From positions 186,001-250,000 of the forward strand of contig NZ_JBCFYD010000002.1 of the NCBI RefSeq assembly GCF_038594945.1: a DNA stretch of 64,000 nt, read 5' to 3'. Position 1 is the first letter of the stretch. Each line of letters starts with the position of its first letter. The notes beneath the pieces are model-generated. The model did not search any database and had not been told where the DNA came from. It worked only from the letters and a program-made list of their open reading frames with translations. The translations under genes were made by a program, and so were the position numbers. Source of the stretch: Fodinibius sp. Rm-B-1B1-1. Its GTDB lineage: Bacteria > Bacteroidota > Rhodothermia > Balneolales > Balneolaceae. Shown here one piece after another: positions 26,690-35,018 of this stretch.

Positions 26690-26721
26690 TTGACAACTAC
26701 CCATGTCAAGCTGTATCTTTA
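26690..26721 (+). promoter_or_regulatory. promoter of the initiator tRNA gene
   Basis: TTGACA (26690-26695), an 18-bp spacer and TATCTTTA (26714-26721) fit the Bacteroidota consensus TTG...TAnnTTTG. The distance of 11 bp to the tRNA 5' end suits transcription starting just before the tRNA. Confidence 0.75.
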
Positions 26722-26732
26722 CTGACTCACAT

Positions 26733-26805
<73 letters not shown>

Positions 26806-26810
26806 CTACC

Positions 26811-26850
26811 AAAAAGGCGACTTTCTGTTTAACAGGAGGTCGCCTTTTTT
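26811..26850 (+). terminator. terminator after tRNA-fMet
   Basis: A perfect 11-bp stem (AAAAAGGCGAC/GTCGCCTTTTT) with an internal CTGTT/AACAG pairing, ending in six T. Confidence 0.93.
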
Positions 26851-27389
26851 ATTTGCGTAGTACAGGAAAAGTACAAATAAATTATTTTCTTACCCTCTTA
26901 AAACAGTACTGCGAACATATTTACTGAAGCAAACCGCATACTTTTGACAAGTTTTAAGCTATTTGTTCTATAGTTAGCTAAAGATATAACTTGTTTTTCA
27001 TTTATTGGGATATGTGATTTTTGAACTAACTATTGAGCTTAACATTGCTACGAGAAGTGATAATGCAATTAAAGCAATGATTAGGCGACACCCAGTATTT
27101 AAGGTTTAAAGAAAGTATCCTTTGTTACTACCACCAGCGAAGTTCCTAATAGGATTCTTACCCTAAGGTGGACTGGAAATATGTATATTATTTTTCATAG
27201 GTCTGCACCTTAATATTGTTTTAACTTGAGAAGAGAGAGAGGATGAAAATCCTGACCTGAAGCTTGTTCTTTATAAGAATGAGGATATAATTAAAGGGCA
27301 TAACTTAGAGTCAATTTCAGAGGTAAAAATATAACTCGTATGATAATCAGGTAGTTACGAGTTAAAGCTGATTTTGGAAATTTCCATAT
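26851..27389. other. gene-free AT-rich stretch
   Basis: No credible open frame on either strand and no clear structured RNA. Given the receiver-domain relic immediately downstream, this may be decayed coding sequence, but I cannot assign any part of it. Confidence 0.5.
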
Positions 27390-27540
27390 ATGTTGATAGT
27401 AGATGACAAACCATGAAAAGATTTTGTGAGAGATACTGTCCGAAGAACTTCGTTACGCATAACTTGGGAACTTTCAGGGATAATTTTATTGTTTAGCAAT
27501 GATCATGCAATGGCTACTATTTTAGTTTTGATTTTTGAAG
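27390..27540 (+). pseudogene. relic of a response-regulator receiver domain
   Basis: Starting at ATG 27390 the frame reads MLIVDDKP, then a stop (TGA at 27414), then KDFVRDTVRRTSLRITWE. The first part is the hallmark receiver-domain beginning (hydrophobic strand plus DD), and the part after the stop fits helix 1. Further downstream only vague similarity remains and more stops appear. It lies directly upstream of a NarL-type histidine kinase, where a partner response regulator would be expected. Assignment is from pattern alone. Confidence 0.45.
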
Positions 27541-27690
27541 TAGGTTATTGGAAATAAGATGAAGTACTGCAGGAAGTGGATACAAAGAGAAGGGGAATAC
27601 AGTTGTAAGGGAAGAAAATATCAGCCTTCTTTTAAGCTTTTTTAGGAAGGTATGTACAAAATAATATCCCCTTACGAAAGAGAAACCATT

Positions 27691-28788
27691 ATGAGCAACG
27701 TAAAAGATGACAAAAGAAAAGTTACCTCCTCAGGTTCATCAGAAAAGGTGGTAGATTTACATATTAATGGGCCTTTTAAGGGGCCAGAAGAAAATATAGC
27801 CGGTACCATTTATGTAAATCAAAAAAATCGAATCAAATGCGTTATTTCATCTATTACTGAACTGATCAATTCGAACTCTTTCAATGAGGATCTGGAAATT
27901 AAGGATTTTTCCCAGCAGCTGAAGTACGAGGGGATTACAGACGATATTAGATATGTACTTAAATATCGGGATAGGGTTCAAAAAGAAGTAGAAGGGAAAA
28001 GTGGGAGATGGTATTTGATGGAGTTGCATCCTCATTCACCAGAAGATGATATTGAAGGGGTGGTAATAACATTTGTTGATATTACTCAACTTAAAGACAC
28101 TGAACAAAAGCTCGCAGAAAAAATAGAAAAAAATAAAGAATTGCAGCAGCAGATTATTAAAAAGGACGTAAGCGAACGTTGGAGGATCGGACAATTTCTG
28201 CATGATAATATTGGCCAAACATTGGTAGCGGCCGAACTTTTGCTTCAGGAAACGAGAAAAAAGTTAGCAAGAGGAGAAAAAGGGGTAGAGGAAGATATAG
28301 ATCAGGTGTTAGAGATACTCAGAGAGAGCAATACAGATGTCCGCGATTTATCTCATGATATCATGCCCATTCAAATAGAAGAGCACGGCATAACTCAAGT
28401 GTTCCGCAATTTTGGCCGACAACTTGAAAAAAGATATGACATTCACTGCGACCTGGAATATGATATCACTCCTGATAATATTACAAACATTGAGGTAGCA
28501 ACACATTTATACCATATCGCCCAAGAGTCGGTCAAAAATGCAGTTCTCCATGGAAACGCTGAACATGTTAAGATCTCTTTAAGGTCGGATGAAGATTATA
28601 TGTATCTTACTATAGAAGACGACGGAACCGGTTTCTCAGATTCTTCAACAGGAGATGAAGGAAGAGGCATTGATATTATGCGCCACCGGATGGAAATGGT
28701 TGACGGGAAATTTGAAATTCTGGACACTTCTGATTTAGGAAACGAAGGCATTACCGTTTCCTGCAAGCTACCAATAGAAAAGCTATAA
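27691..28788 (+). CDS. PAS-domain sensor histidine kinase (HisKA_3/NarL type)
   Basis: A 365-residue cytoplasmic kinase. A PAS domain at about 36-135 is of the type found in CheB/CheR fusions (SGRWYLMELHPHSPEDD, IEGVVITFVDIT). A short coiled coil (135-160) leads to a HisKA_3 dimerisation domain with phospho-acceptor His171 in RIGQFLHDNIGQ. The HATPase domain has the N box QESVKNAVLHG, the G1 box DDGTGF and a G2-like GRGIDIMRHR. The family normally phosphorylates a LuxR-type response regulator. No intact one is adjacent, and only a receiver-like relic lies upstream, so the kinase may be orphaned. The frame extends to 27652, but ATG 27691 is more likely. Confidence 0.87.
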   Translation: MSNVKDDKRKVTSSGSSEKVVDLHINGPFKGPEENIAGTIYVNQKNRIKCVISSITELINSNSFNEDLEIKDFSQQLKYEGITDDIRYVLKYRDRVQKEVEGKSGRWYLMELHPHSPEDDIEGVVITFVDITQLKDTEQKLAEKIEKNKELQQQIIKKDVSERWRIGQFLHDNIGQTLVAAELLLQETRKKLARGEKGVEEDIDQVLEILRESNTDVRDLSHDIMPIQIEEHGITQVFRNFGRQLEKRYDIHCDLEYDITPDNITNIEVATHLYHIAQESVKNAVLHGNAEHVKISLRSDEDYMYLTIEDDGTGFSDSSTGDEGRGIDIMRHRMEMVDGKFEILDTSDLGNEGITVSCKLPIEKL

Positions 28789-28972
28789 AAATACTTGTTA
28801 GCTTCCTGCCTTTTTATTTTCTGCCCTTTTTAGTTCAATGAGTAATTTTGTCTACCCATCCAAAAAGTAACCCCTGATACAGTTCAATATAGATACTATA
28901 GAATATTATTAGGTGTGAAAAATACATTTATTATATTGAGTTTCGTTGTTAATCGTATTAAAAGAGAAGATT

Positions 28973-30040
28973 ATGAATAGAAAAAGCTGTCTGCCGGTAC
29001 TTGTTCTTATATTATTAGTGGGAAGTTTTATGCAGGTTGAGCTTGTACAGGCACAATCGTCAACATCAGACAAAGTTTCAGCGGAATATACGAATCCGCT
29101 AATATTGCAACGAGCTGATCCCTGGGTATATAAACATACCGATGGCTATTACTATTTTACGGCATCAGTTCCTGAATTTGATCGTTTAGAAATTCGTCGA
29201 TCAAAAACCATAGAAGGATTGAAGAAGGCGGAGCCAAAAGTGATTTGGCGAAAACATGATGAGGGTATCATGGGAGCACATATTTGGGCACCTGAGTTAC
29301 ACCATATTAATGGAAAATGGTATATGTACTTTGCTGCAGGATCTACGGAAGATATTTGGGCCATTAGAATGTATGTGCTTGAAAATGAGGCGGCAAACCC
29401 GATGAAAGGAGAATGGGTAGAGAAAGGAGAGACAAAAACCCAATGGGATACCTTCTCCCTTGATGCAACTACTTTTGAACACCGAGGCACGCGATATATG
29501 GTATGGGCCCAACATCCCCCGGATTTTGATGGTAATACAGCCCTTTATATTGCGGAGATGGATACGCCCTGGAGTATCAAACAACCGCAAGTGGAGTTAA
29601 CGCGTCCCGAATATGAATGGGAAGAGCAGTTGTTCAAAGTGAATGAAGGGGCAGCAGTAATTAAAAGGAATGATAAAATTTTCATGACGTATTCGGCCAG
29701 TGGAACGAATCACAATTATAAGGTAGGTCTGCTTACGGCTGATGAGGATGCTGACCTGATGGACCCCGATGCATGGAAAAAATCGAAAGAGCCGGTGTTT
29801 TCGTCGTCAGAAGAAAATGAGATATACGGTCCGGGTCACAATAGTTTTACAACAACACCGGACGAATCTACTGATTTGATGATATATCACGCCAGAAGTT
29901 ATAAGGAAATTGAAGGGGATCCCTTGAATGATCCTAATCGGCACACCCGTGTTCAGGTAATAAAATGGAATGAGGATGGAACGCCTGAATTTGGTATCCC
30001 ACAACCAGATAATGCTTCAACAGATCCATCTGGAAGGTGA
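28973..30040 (+). CDS. glycoside hydrolase family 43 protein (arabinan/xylan-type)
   Basis: A 355-residue exported protein with a signal peptide of about 27 residues ending VQA. It has a five-bladed beta-propeller of GH43 type. The catalytic base is Asp49 in RADPWV, the pKa modulator Asp164 in LDATTF, and the general acid Glu225 in VNEGAAV. HIWAPELH (103-110) and GPGHNSF are also typical. GH43 members remove arabinofuranose or xylose from plant polysaccharides; the exact specificity cannot be read. It is a lone gene with its own terminator. No SusCD pair or other glycosidase adjoins, and the nearest SusC is 10 kb away. Confidence 0.88.
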   Translation: MNRKSCLPVLVLILLVGSFMQVELVQAQSSTSDKVSAEYTNPLILQRADPWVYKHTDGYYYFTASVPEFDRLEIRRSKTIEGLKKAEPKVIWRKHDEGIMGAHIWAPELHHINGKWYMYFAAGSTEDIWAIRMYVLENEAANPMKGEWVEKGETKTQWDTFSLDATTFEHRGTRYMVWAQHPPDFDGNTALYIAEMDTPWSIKQPQVELTRPEYEWEEQLFKVNEGAAVIKRNDKIFMTYSASGTNHNYKVGLLTADEDADLMDPDAWKKSKEPVFSSSEENEIYGPGHNSFTTTPDESTDLMIYHARSYKEIEGDPLNDPNRHTRVQVIKWNEDGTPEFGIPQPDNASTDPSGR

Positions 30041-30067
30041 TTTAATTACTTATTTTTTCAGATATAG

Positions 30068-30109
30068 AAAACTCCGCAGGATTTATATCTCCTGTGGAGT
30101 TTTGTTTTG
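30068..30109. terminator. bidirectional terminator between GH43 and rocD
   Basis: A 14-bp stem (AAAACTCCGCAGGA with TCCTGTGGAGTTTT, one wobble) around an 8-nt loop. T-rich on the plus side, with A-tracts that give U-tracts on the minus strand. Confidence 0.85.
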
Positions 30110-30119
30110 GGAAAATTAT

Positions 30120-31358
30120 TTAAACGGAAATGGACTCCTCGAAGGTTGCAATAGTATCTTTAATAATAGTTATACAATCCATAAGCTGATCTTCGGTCAT
30201 TACCAATGGTGGAGCAAAGCGTATAATATTACCGTGTGTTGGTTTGGCCAAAAGACCATTTTCTTTGAGTTTAAGGCAAATATTCCATGCCGTATCACTT
30301 TCTTCTGAATCATTAATGACGATGGCATTGAGTAGCCCCTTACCCCGAACGAGCTTTACAAGGTCAGATTCCTGAACGAGATTATTCATCTCATCACGAA
30401 ATATGTTGCCCAGTTGGTCGGCATTGTCAGCTAATCCTTCTTCTTCAACTACCTTTAGCGCCTCCATAGCCACGGCACAAGCCAGCGGATTTCCACCATA
30501 GGTAGAACCGTGTTCGCCGGGGCGCAAGCATTCCATAATATCGTCATCAGCCATAACTGCTGACACGGGATAAGCTCCGCCCGAAAGGGCTTTCCCTAAA
30601 ATCACAATATCAGGACGGACATTTTCGTGATCCACGCACAGCATTTCGCCCGTCCGGGCAATACCGGTTTGGATTTCATCCGCAATAAAAAGAGTGTCGT
30701 ACTTTTCACAGAGCTCAGATGCTTTTTTAAGATAATTGTCATCGGGAACCACAACGCCGGCTTCGCCTTGAATGGGCTCAACTAAAAATCCTGCTACATC
30801 TTTTTTCTGCAACGCCTGCTCAAGGGCTTCCAGATCATTATAAGGAATTGAGACAAATCCCGGCGTATAGGGGCCAAAGTTTTTACGGGCTACCGGGTCA
30901 TTTGAAAAGGAGATAATGCTGGTTGTACGCCCGTGAAAGTTTCCTTTTGCAACAATGATCGTCGCTTTTTCAGGCGTCAGGTTTTTCTTTTCATACGACC
31001 ATTTGCGGCACAATTTGATGGCCGTTTCGACACCTTCCGCCCCGGTATTCATGGGCAAGAGCTTATCATATCCAAAAAGATCGTGCATATATTCTTCATA
31101 TTTCCCCAGCAGATCGCTGTGAAAGGCCCTTGAGACGAGTGTCAGCTTTTTAGCCTGTTCTTCAAGGGTATTAATAATACGAGGATGACAATGCCCTTGA
31201 TTTACGGCAGAATACGCCGATAAGAAATCATAATACTTGTTTCCCTCGGGATCCCAAACATGAACCCCTTCACCTTTTGAAAGTACTACTGGCAAAGGAT
31301 GGTAATTATGAGCACCAAATTTATTTTCAAGTTCAATAGCTTGGGTTGTGGTAATCAT
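30120..31358 (-). CDS. rocD: ornithine aminotransferase
   Basis: A 412-residue class III aminotransferase of the RocD/OAT group. It shows [19 protein letters not shown] at the N-terminus, [54 protein letters not shown], the PLP lysine in [12 protein letters not shown], and [12 protein letters not shown]. These are characteristic of ornithine--oxo-acid transaminase, which makes glutamate 5-semialdehyde from L-ornithine and links arginine/ornithine use to proline or glutamate. It is monocistronic on the minus strand. An ornithine-racemase-like gene is encoded about 4 kb away on the other strand. Confidence 0.93.
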   Translation of the reverse strand: MITTTQAIELENKFGAHNYHPLPVVLSKGEGVHVWDPEGNKYYDFLSAYSAVNQGHCHPRIINTLEEQAKKLTLVSRAFHSDLLGKYEEYMHDLFGYDKLLPMNTGAEGVETAIKLCRKWSYEKKNLTPEKATIIVAKGNFHGRTTSIISFSNDPVARKNFGPYTPGFVSIPYNDLEALEQALQKKDVAGFLVEPIQGEAGVVVPDDNYLKKASELCEKYDTLFIADEIQTGIARTGEMLCVDHENVRPDIVILGKALSGGAYPVSAVMADDDIMECLRPGEHGSTYGGNPLACAVAMEALKVVEEEGLADNADQLGNIFRDEMNNLVQESDLVKLVRGKGLLNAIVINDSEESDTAWNICLKLKENGLLAKPTHGNIIRFAPPLVMTEDQLMDCITIIKDTIATFEESISV

Positions 31359-31560
31359 CTAATTATATCGATTAGTTTGAAAGAAATGTTTTACTGAAGA
31401 TAGGATCTATAGAATATAAGGTAAATTAATTTCTTGATGGGATGATGAAATTTTTGGGAGACAGGTTCGATACATTTATAATAGTATTCTCTATAAAAAA
31501 TTTATATAATCCACAACACGTTGCGAAAAGGGTACTTGTCATCAATAAAATTAAGTAATC

Positions 31561-32592
31561 ATGGATATTTCAGTATTTCCAAGCGTATATGAATCAACGC
31601 GATCAGATTTAAGCGGAGTTAGTAACGACTTATTGAGCGGTCTCAAGATCGACTACAACGATGAGTCATATATTATTGGCGAATTAGCGCTTCAAGAAGG
31701 GCTTTCACCTCATCGACTTATTAATACAGCTCCCGGAGAGTTAGATTTTGACGTGCTTTTTCGGGCAGCATTGCTGCTGGCGCAAGAAAAAGCTGGGAGC
31801 GACTTTTCCATGACCATGGGTTTTCCCTTTGAGATGTATCAAAAGCACAGCGATATGGCGAAGCAGCGACTAACTAAGTCATTCGATGTGTTGTATGACA
31901 GTTCTACTTTTGCTACGAATGGAGCAACCGGCAAGCAAGCAGCAACTATTCAGCTGCGAAATGTAGACGTCATTCCCGAGATTGCCGGTAGTATTATTTC
32001 ATTGCGGTATGGTGACTATCGCGAAGAAGATGATTTCTTTGTTGTAAGTCTTGGATATGGTTCGATGGAGGGAGTTGTTAGTACCGATAATGGTATTATT
32101 CGCCGAACGGCTACCAGTACGCACGGTATTCGTTATGCAGTAAATATGATGAAGGAAGAGCTACAGAAGGATTACTATCTCGGTTTCAAAACTGAGCATC
32201 AGCTCAACGTCGCTTTCAAAAACGGCAAAATTAATATTGACAAGCGTAATATTGACCTTACTGCCCTGCGCCGAAAAGTGCTGAAGTCATATTTCCAGAA
32301 TATTATTCATCCGGCCCTGGCAAATGCATTTCAGGATTCTGATTTTGCCGATTGTTCAACCATGTACCTGGTAGGAGGAGGTGCTTATTTTAGTGAGCTC
32401 ACGAACTTAATATCCGATGAATTTGAGGGTATTCTTAATATCGAAATTCCTGATAAGCCCGAACAGATGGCTGTTAAAGGATATTGTCTGAACACTGCAA
32501 TGCAGTTTGAAGGAGAAGGTACGCCCGTTGGAATTGATATGGGGAATGCCAATACCCTTATTGCAATTATGGATGAAGAGGTAGGGGCATAG
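31561..32592 (+). CDS. ParM/StbA-like actin-fold protein with relocated phosphate-1 motif
   Basis: A 343-residue actin-superfamily protein in an unusual order. The N-terminus begins at FPSVY (6-10), the segment that normally follows the first hairpin of ParM/ALP proteins. GELALQEG (40-47), MGFPFEMYQK (86-95), phosphate-2-like VVSLGYGSME (161-170) and the adenosine motif YLVGGGAYF (269-277) follow. After MAVKGYCLNTA, where such proteins usually end, comes VGIDMGNANTLIAIMD (323-338), which is a phosphate-1 motif. In canonical proteins this is at residues 1-20. A stop codon 9 bp upstream of ATG 31561 rules out an N-terminal extension. The phosphate-2 Asp is replaced by Ser163. This looks like a circular permutation. 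A bactofilin gene follows after 9 bp, so a cytoskeletal role is inferred. Confidence 0.75.
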   Translation: MDISVFPSVYESTRSDLSGVSNDLLSGLKIDYNDESYIIGELALQEGLSPHRLINTAPGELDFDVLFRAALLLAQEKAGSDFSMTMGFPFEMYQKHSDMAKQRLTKSFDVLYDSSTFATNGATGKQAATIQLRNVDVIPEIAGSIISLRYGDYREEDDFFVVSLGYGSMEGVVSTDNGIIRRTATSTHGIRYAVNMMKEELQKDYYLGFKTEHQLNVAFKNGKINIDKRNIDLTALRRKVLKSYFQNIIHPALANAFQDSDFADCSTMYLVGGGAYFSELTNLISDEFEGILNIEIPDKPEQMAVKGYCLNTAMQFEGEGTPVGIDMGNANTLIAIMDEEVGA

Positions 32593-32601
32593 TATTGCAA
32601 G

Positions 32602-32952
32602 GTGGACGAACGTAATACTTTTATTAGCAAGGATTCCTCATTTGAAGGTGATATTTCTGCCAATCGTATTGTGGTGGCAGGAACAGTGATAGGAAATCTT
32701 ACGGCTTCTTCTACAATCATTCTTCAGGAATATGCCCAGATAAGGGGAGATATAAAGGCCCCCAAAGTATATATTGCTGAAAATTGCTATCACGAGGGCC
32801 TGATTTGCCTTGGAGATCCCGACAAACCTGCTCCGGAGAAAATAGATATTGGGAGCTCGAAATCCGAAGCCGTTGAGGATGAGATCAAATCCGAGAGTAA
32901 GTCCGAGAAAACTGTTTCTGTTTCCCAAAAGAAGAAAAACAAGCTGTGGTAA
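32602..32952 (+). CDS. bactofilin-family cytoskeletal protein
   Basis: A 116-residue bactofilin (polymer-forming, DUF583). The core at about 5-70 shows the repeating beta-helix pattern FEGDISANRIVVAGTVIGN, LTASSTIILQEYAQIRG and KAPKVYIAENCYHEG. A charged, Ser/Lys/Glu-rich tail ending KKKNKLW is probably disordered and may bind membrane or partners. Bactofilins form nucleotide-free filaments involved in cell shape, polar localisation or cell-wall enzyme recruitment. The start is GTG at 32602, 9 bp after the actin-like gene, so the two are almost certainly one transcript. A terminator follows at 33026. Confidence 0.85.
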   Translation: MDERNTFISKDSSFEGDISANRIVVAGTVIGNLTASSTIILQEYAQIRGDIKAPKVYIAENCYHEGLICLGDPDKPAPEKIDIGSSKSEAVEDEIKSESKSEKTVSVSQKKKNKLW

Positions 32953-33025
32953 CAACAGTTTATAAAAAATGTTGTGGCACTTGCACCATACGGCATTTAT
33001 AAGGTATATTAACCCTTGAAATAAG

Positions 33026-33058
33026 AACCCTTGAGTGTAATAGCTCAAGGGTTTTCTT
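33026..33058 (+). terminator. terminator after the actin-like/bactofilin pair
   Basis: A 10-bp stem AACCCTTGAG/CTCAAGGGTT with an 8-nt loop, followed by TTCTTATT. Confidence 0.85.
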
Positions 33059-33091
33059 ATTAGATAGAAATTCAACAGAGTTGCACAATTT

Positions 33092-34573
33092 ATGCATTGG
33101 ATAGACCTGACGATTTTTATTGCCTATATGATGGCAATGTTGGGTTTTGGATATTTCTTTCTCAAAAGAAATGAAGGCGCTGAGGATTATTATGTAGGTG
33201 GACGAAATATGAGCAGCCTGCATATTGGGCTTTCGGTTGTAGCTACTGATGTGGGAGGCGGTTTTTCCATTGGACTGGGTGGCCTCGGTTTTGTTATGGG
33301 GATATCCGGATCTTGGATGCTTTTTACCGGCCTGTTGGGAGCTTGGTTAGCTGCAGTTTTTCTCATCCCAAAAGTGAAAGGAAACCCCGTATTTGATGAA
33401 GCCTATACCTTTCCTGAAGTATTTGAGTACTATTTCACGCCACAGGTAGCATTAGTGGCCGGAATTATTTCTGCCATTGGATACGCCGGATTTACGAGTT
33501 CACAGATATTGGCTGGCGCTAAGTTAGCTACGGGTACATTTGCTAATCTCGATCTGCAAACAGCGCTCATTATTATGGGATCTGTGGCAGTTATCTACAC
33601 CGTAATGGGTGGACTTAAAGCCGTGATCTATACTGATACGGTGCAATGGACTATTCTGATGATTGGTCTTATTTTTATTGGTATCCCCATTTCATACACG
33701 GCTGTCGGTGGTTGGGAGGCTATTTCTCAAGCGGTAGATCCTGCTTTGCTTTCTATGACAAATATTTCCTGGCAGGACGTTGTCTATTGGACGGTAACTA
33801 TTATTCCCATCTGGTTTGTGGGGATGACTCTCTACCAGCGTATTTACGCCTGTAACGATGAGGAAACGGCAAAAAGAGCGTGGTATTTGGCAGGGGTTTT
33901 TGAATGGCCGATTATGGCTTTTATGGGCGTTGCATTGGGATTATTTGCTAAGGTTGGCGCCGAACAGGGTATGTTTGCATATCTTGGTGCAGCCGATGTT
34001 TCAGAAACCGATCCCGAAACCGGTCTGCCGATGTTGCTGCGTACGGTATTGCCCGTTGGGCTTATGGGGATTATGATGAGTGCCTACTTTTCTGCTATTC
34101 TATCGACGGCCGATAGTTGCCTTATGGCAGCATCGGGCAATGTGGTTTCCGATATAATTGGCTATTTTAAGGATGTTGATCATGACAGCGATACGTTTTT
34201 ACGATTTTCACAGATTACAACACTGTTGATTGGAACATTTGCCTTGCTCGTGGCTACAACAATGACGAATGTGCTCGATTTAATGTTATATTCCTATGCC
34301 TTTATGGTGTCGGGATTGTTTGTCCCCATAATTGGAGCTCTTTATTGGTCCAAAAGTAGCAGCATCGGGGCTATTGCAGCCATGATTTTAGGCGGGGCCA
34401 CAACAGTCTGCTTAGAACTTTTTTTAGAAGAATTACCGGCTGGACTTGATGCAAATGTATTTGGCATTAGTGTCTCAGCCATAGTATTTATTTTAGTTTC
34501 GCTGGCATTTCCCGATAATACCGGTAAGCCGCGGACTGAGGAATTGAAACAGTCTAATGTCACAAGCACATAA
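33092..34573 (+). CDS. sodium:solute symporter family protein
   Basis: A 493-residue membrane protein with about 13 membrane segments. The SSS signature region includes EDYYVGGRNMSSLHIGLSVVATDVGGG near residues 31-53 and the GLKAVIYTDTVQW segment at about 173-185. STADSCLMAASGNVVSDI at about 346-363 is the typical TM8 sodium-site stretch. Relatives carry proline, pantothenate, sialic acid or sugars; the substrate cannot be told from sequence. It shares one base with the next gene (TAATG) and is followed by an ornithine-racemase-like gene, so an amino acid is a reasonable guess. Confidence 0.88.
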   Translation: MHWIDLTIFIAYMMAMLGFGYFFLKRNEGAEDYYVGGRNMSSLHIGLSVVATDVGGGFSIGLGGLGFVMGISGSWMLFTGLLGAWLAAVFLIPKVKGNPVFDEAYTFPEVFEYYFTPQVALVAGIISAIGYAGFTSSQILAGAKLATGTFANLDLQTALIIMGSVAVIYTVMGGLKAVIYTDTVQWTILMIGLIFIGIPISYTAVGGWEAISQAVDPALLSMTNISWQDVVYWTVTIIPIWFVGMTLYQRIYACNDEETAKRAWYLAGVFEWPIMAFMGVALGLFAKVGAEQGMFAYLGAADVSETDPETGLPMLLRTVLPVGLMGIMMSAYFSAILSTADSCLMAASGNVVSDIIGYFKDVDHDSDTFLRFSQITTLLIGTFALLVATTMTNVLDLMLYSYAFMVSGLFVPIIGALYWSKSSSIGAIAAMILGGATTVCLELFLEELPAGLDANVFGISVSAIVFILVSLAFPDNTGKPRTEELKQSNVTST

Positions 34574-35016
34574 TGATTGAATTTGATCTGATACATTCGG
34601 ATATCGAGAACCCTACGCCATTTAGCAGGGAAGATGTCGCAGATTTTTTATATGAGCATCTGGACGAGTATGGGGATGAAAAGAAGCATATTTTGTCGTG
34701 TATTGCTTATGCTTATGGAGATGAGGAAGGCCAAGATGGGTTTATTTTGGTTGCCCATGAAAAAGAACAAATTGTAGGGGCTGTTATCATTAACCATACC
34801 AATATGGCAGGTTTTATTCCCGAACATATATTGGTCTATATTGCAGTTCACGGTGATTATCGCGGTCAAGGATTAGGAAAAGAATTGATGGAACGTATAA
34901 TTGATAGTACAAAAGGAGATATCGCTCTGCATGTAGAACCTGATAATCCGGCAAAATACCTGTACGAAAAATATGGGTTTACCAATAAGTATCTTGAAAT
35001 GCGACTCAGCAAATAG
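34573..35016 (+). CDS. GNAT family N-acetyltransferase
   Basis: A 147-residue GNAT protein. The acetyl-CoA pyrophosphate loop is in VHGDYRGQGLGKELMERI (Q/RxxGxG/A form), and the late strand/helix LYEKYGFTNKY is typical of the fold. The acceptor is unknown. The start codon overlaps the stop of the symporter gene by one base, and the racemase-like gene starts 2 bp after its stop, so the three are translationally coupled. An amino acid or a D-amino-acid detoxification role is inferred from that context alone. Confidence 0.83.
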   Translation: MIEFDLIHSDIENPTPFSREDVADFLYEHLDEYGDEKKHILSCIAYAYGDEEGQDGFILVAHEKEQIVGAVIINHTNMAGFIPEHILVYIAVHGDYRGQGLGKELMERIIDSTKGDIALHVEPDNPAKYLYEKYGFTNKYLEMRLSK

Positions 35017-35018
35017 AG

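Noticed and set aside
28973-30040. GH43 as part of a polysaccharide utilisation locus
   Set aside because: The nearest SusC is about 10 kb away, with unrelated operons on both strands between them; the gene has its own terminator.
29970-30308. 112-codon plus-strand frame over the rocD 3' end
   Set aside because: It runs over a terminator and antisense to rocD, and has no recognisable domain.
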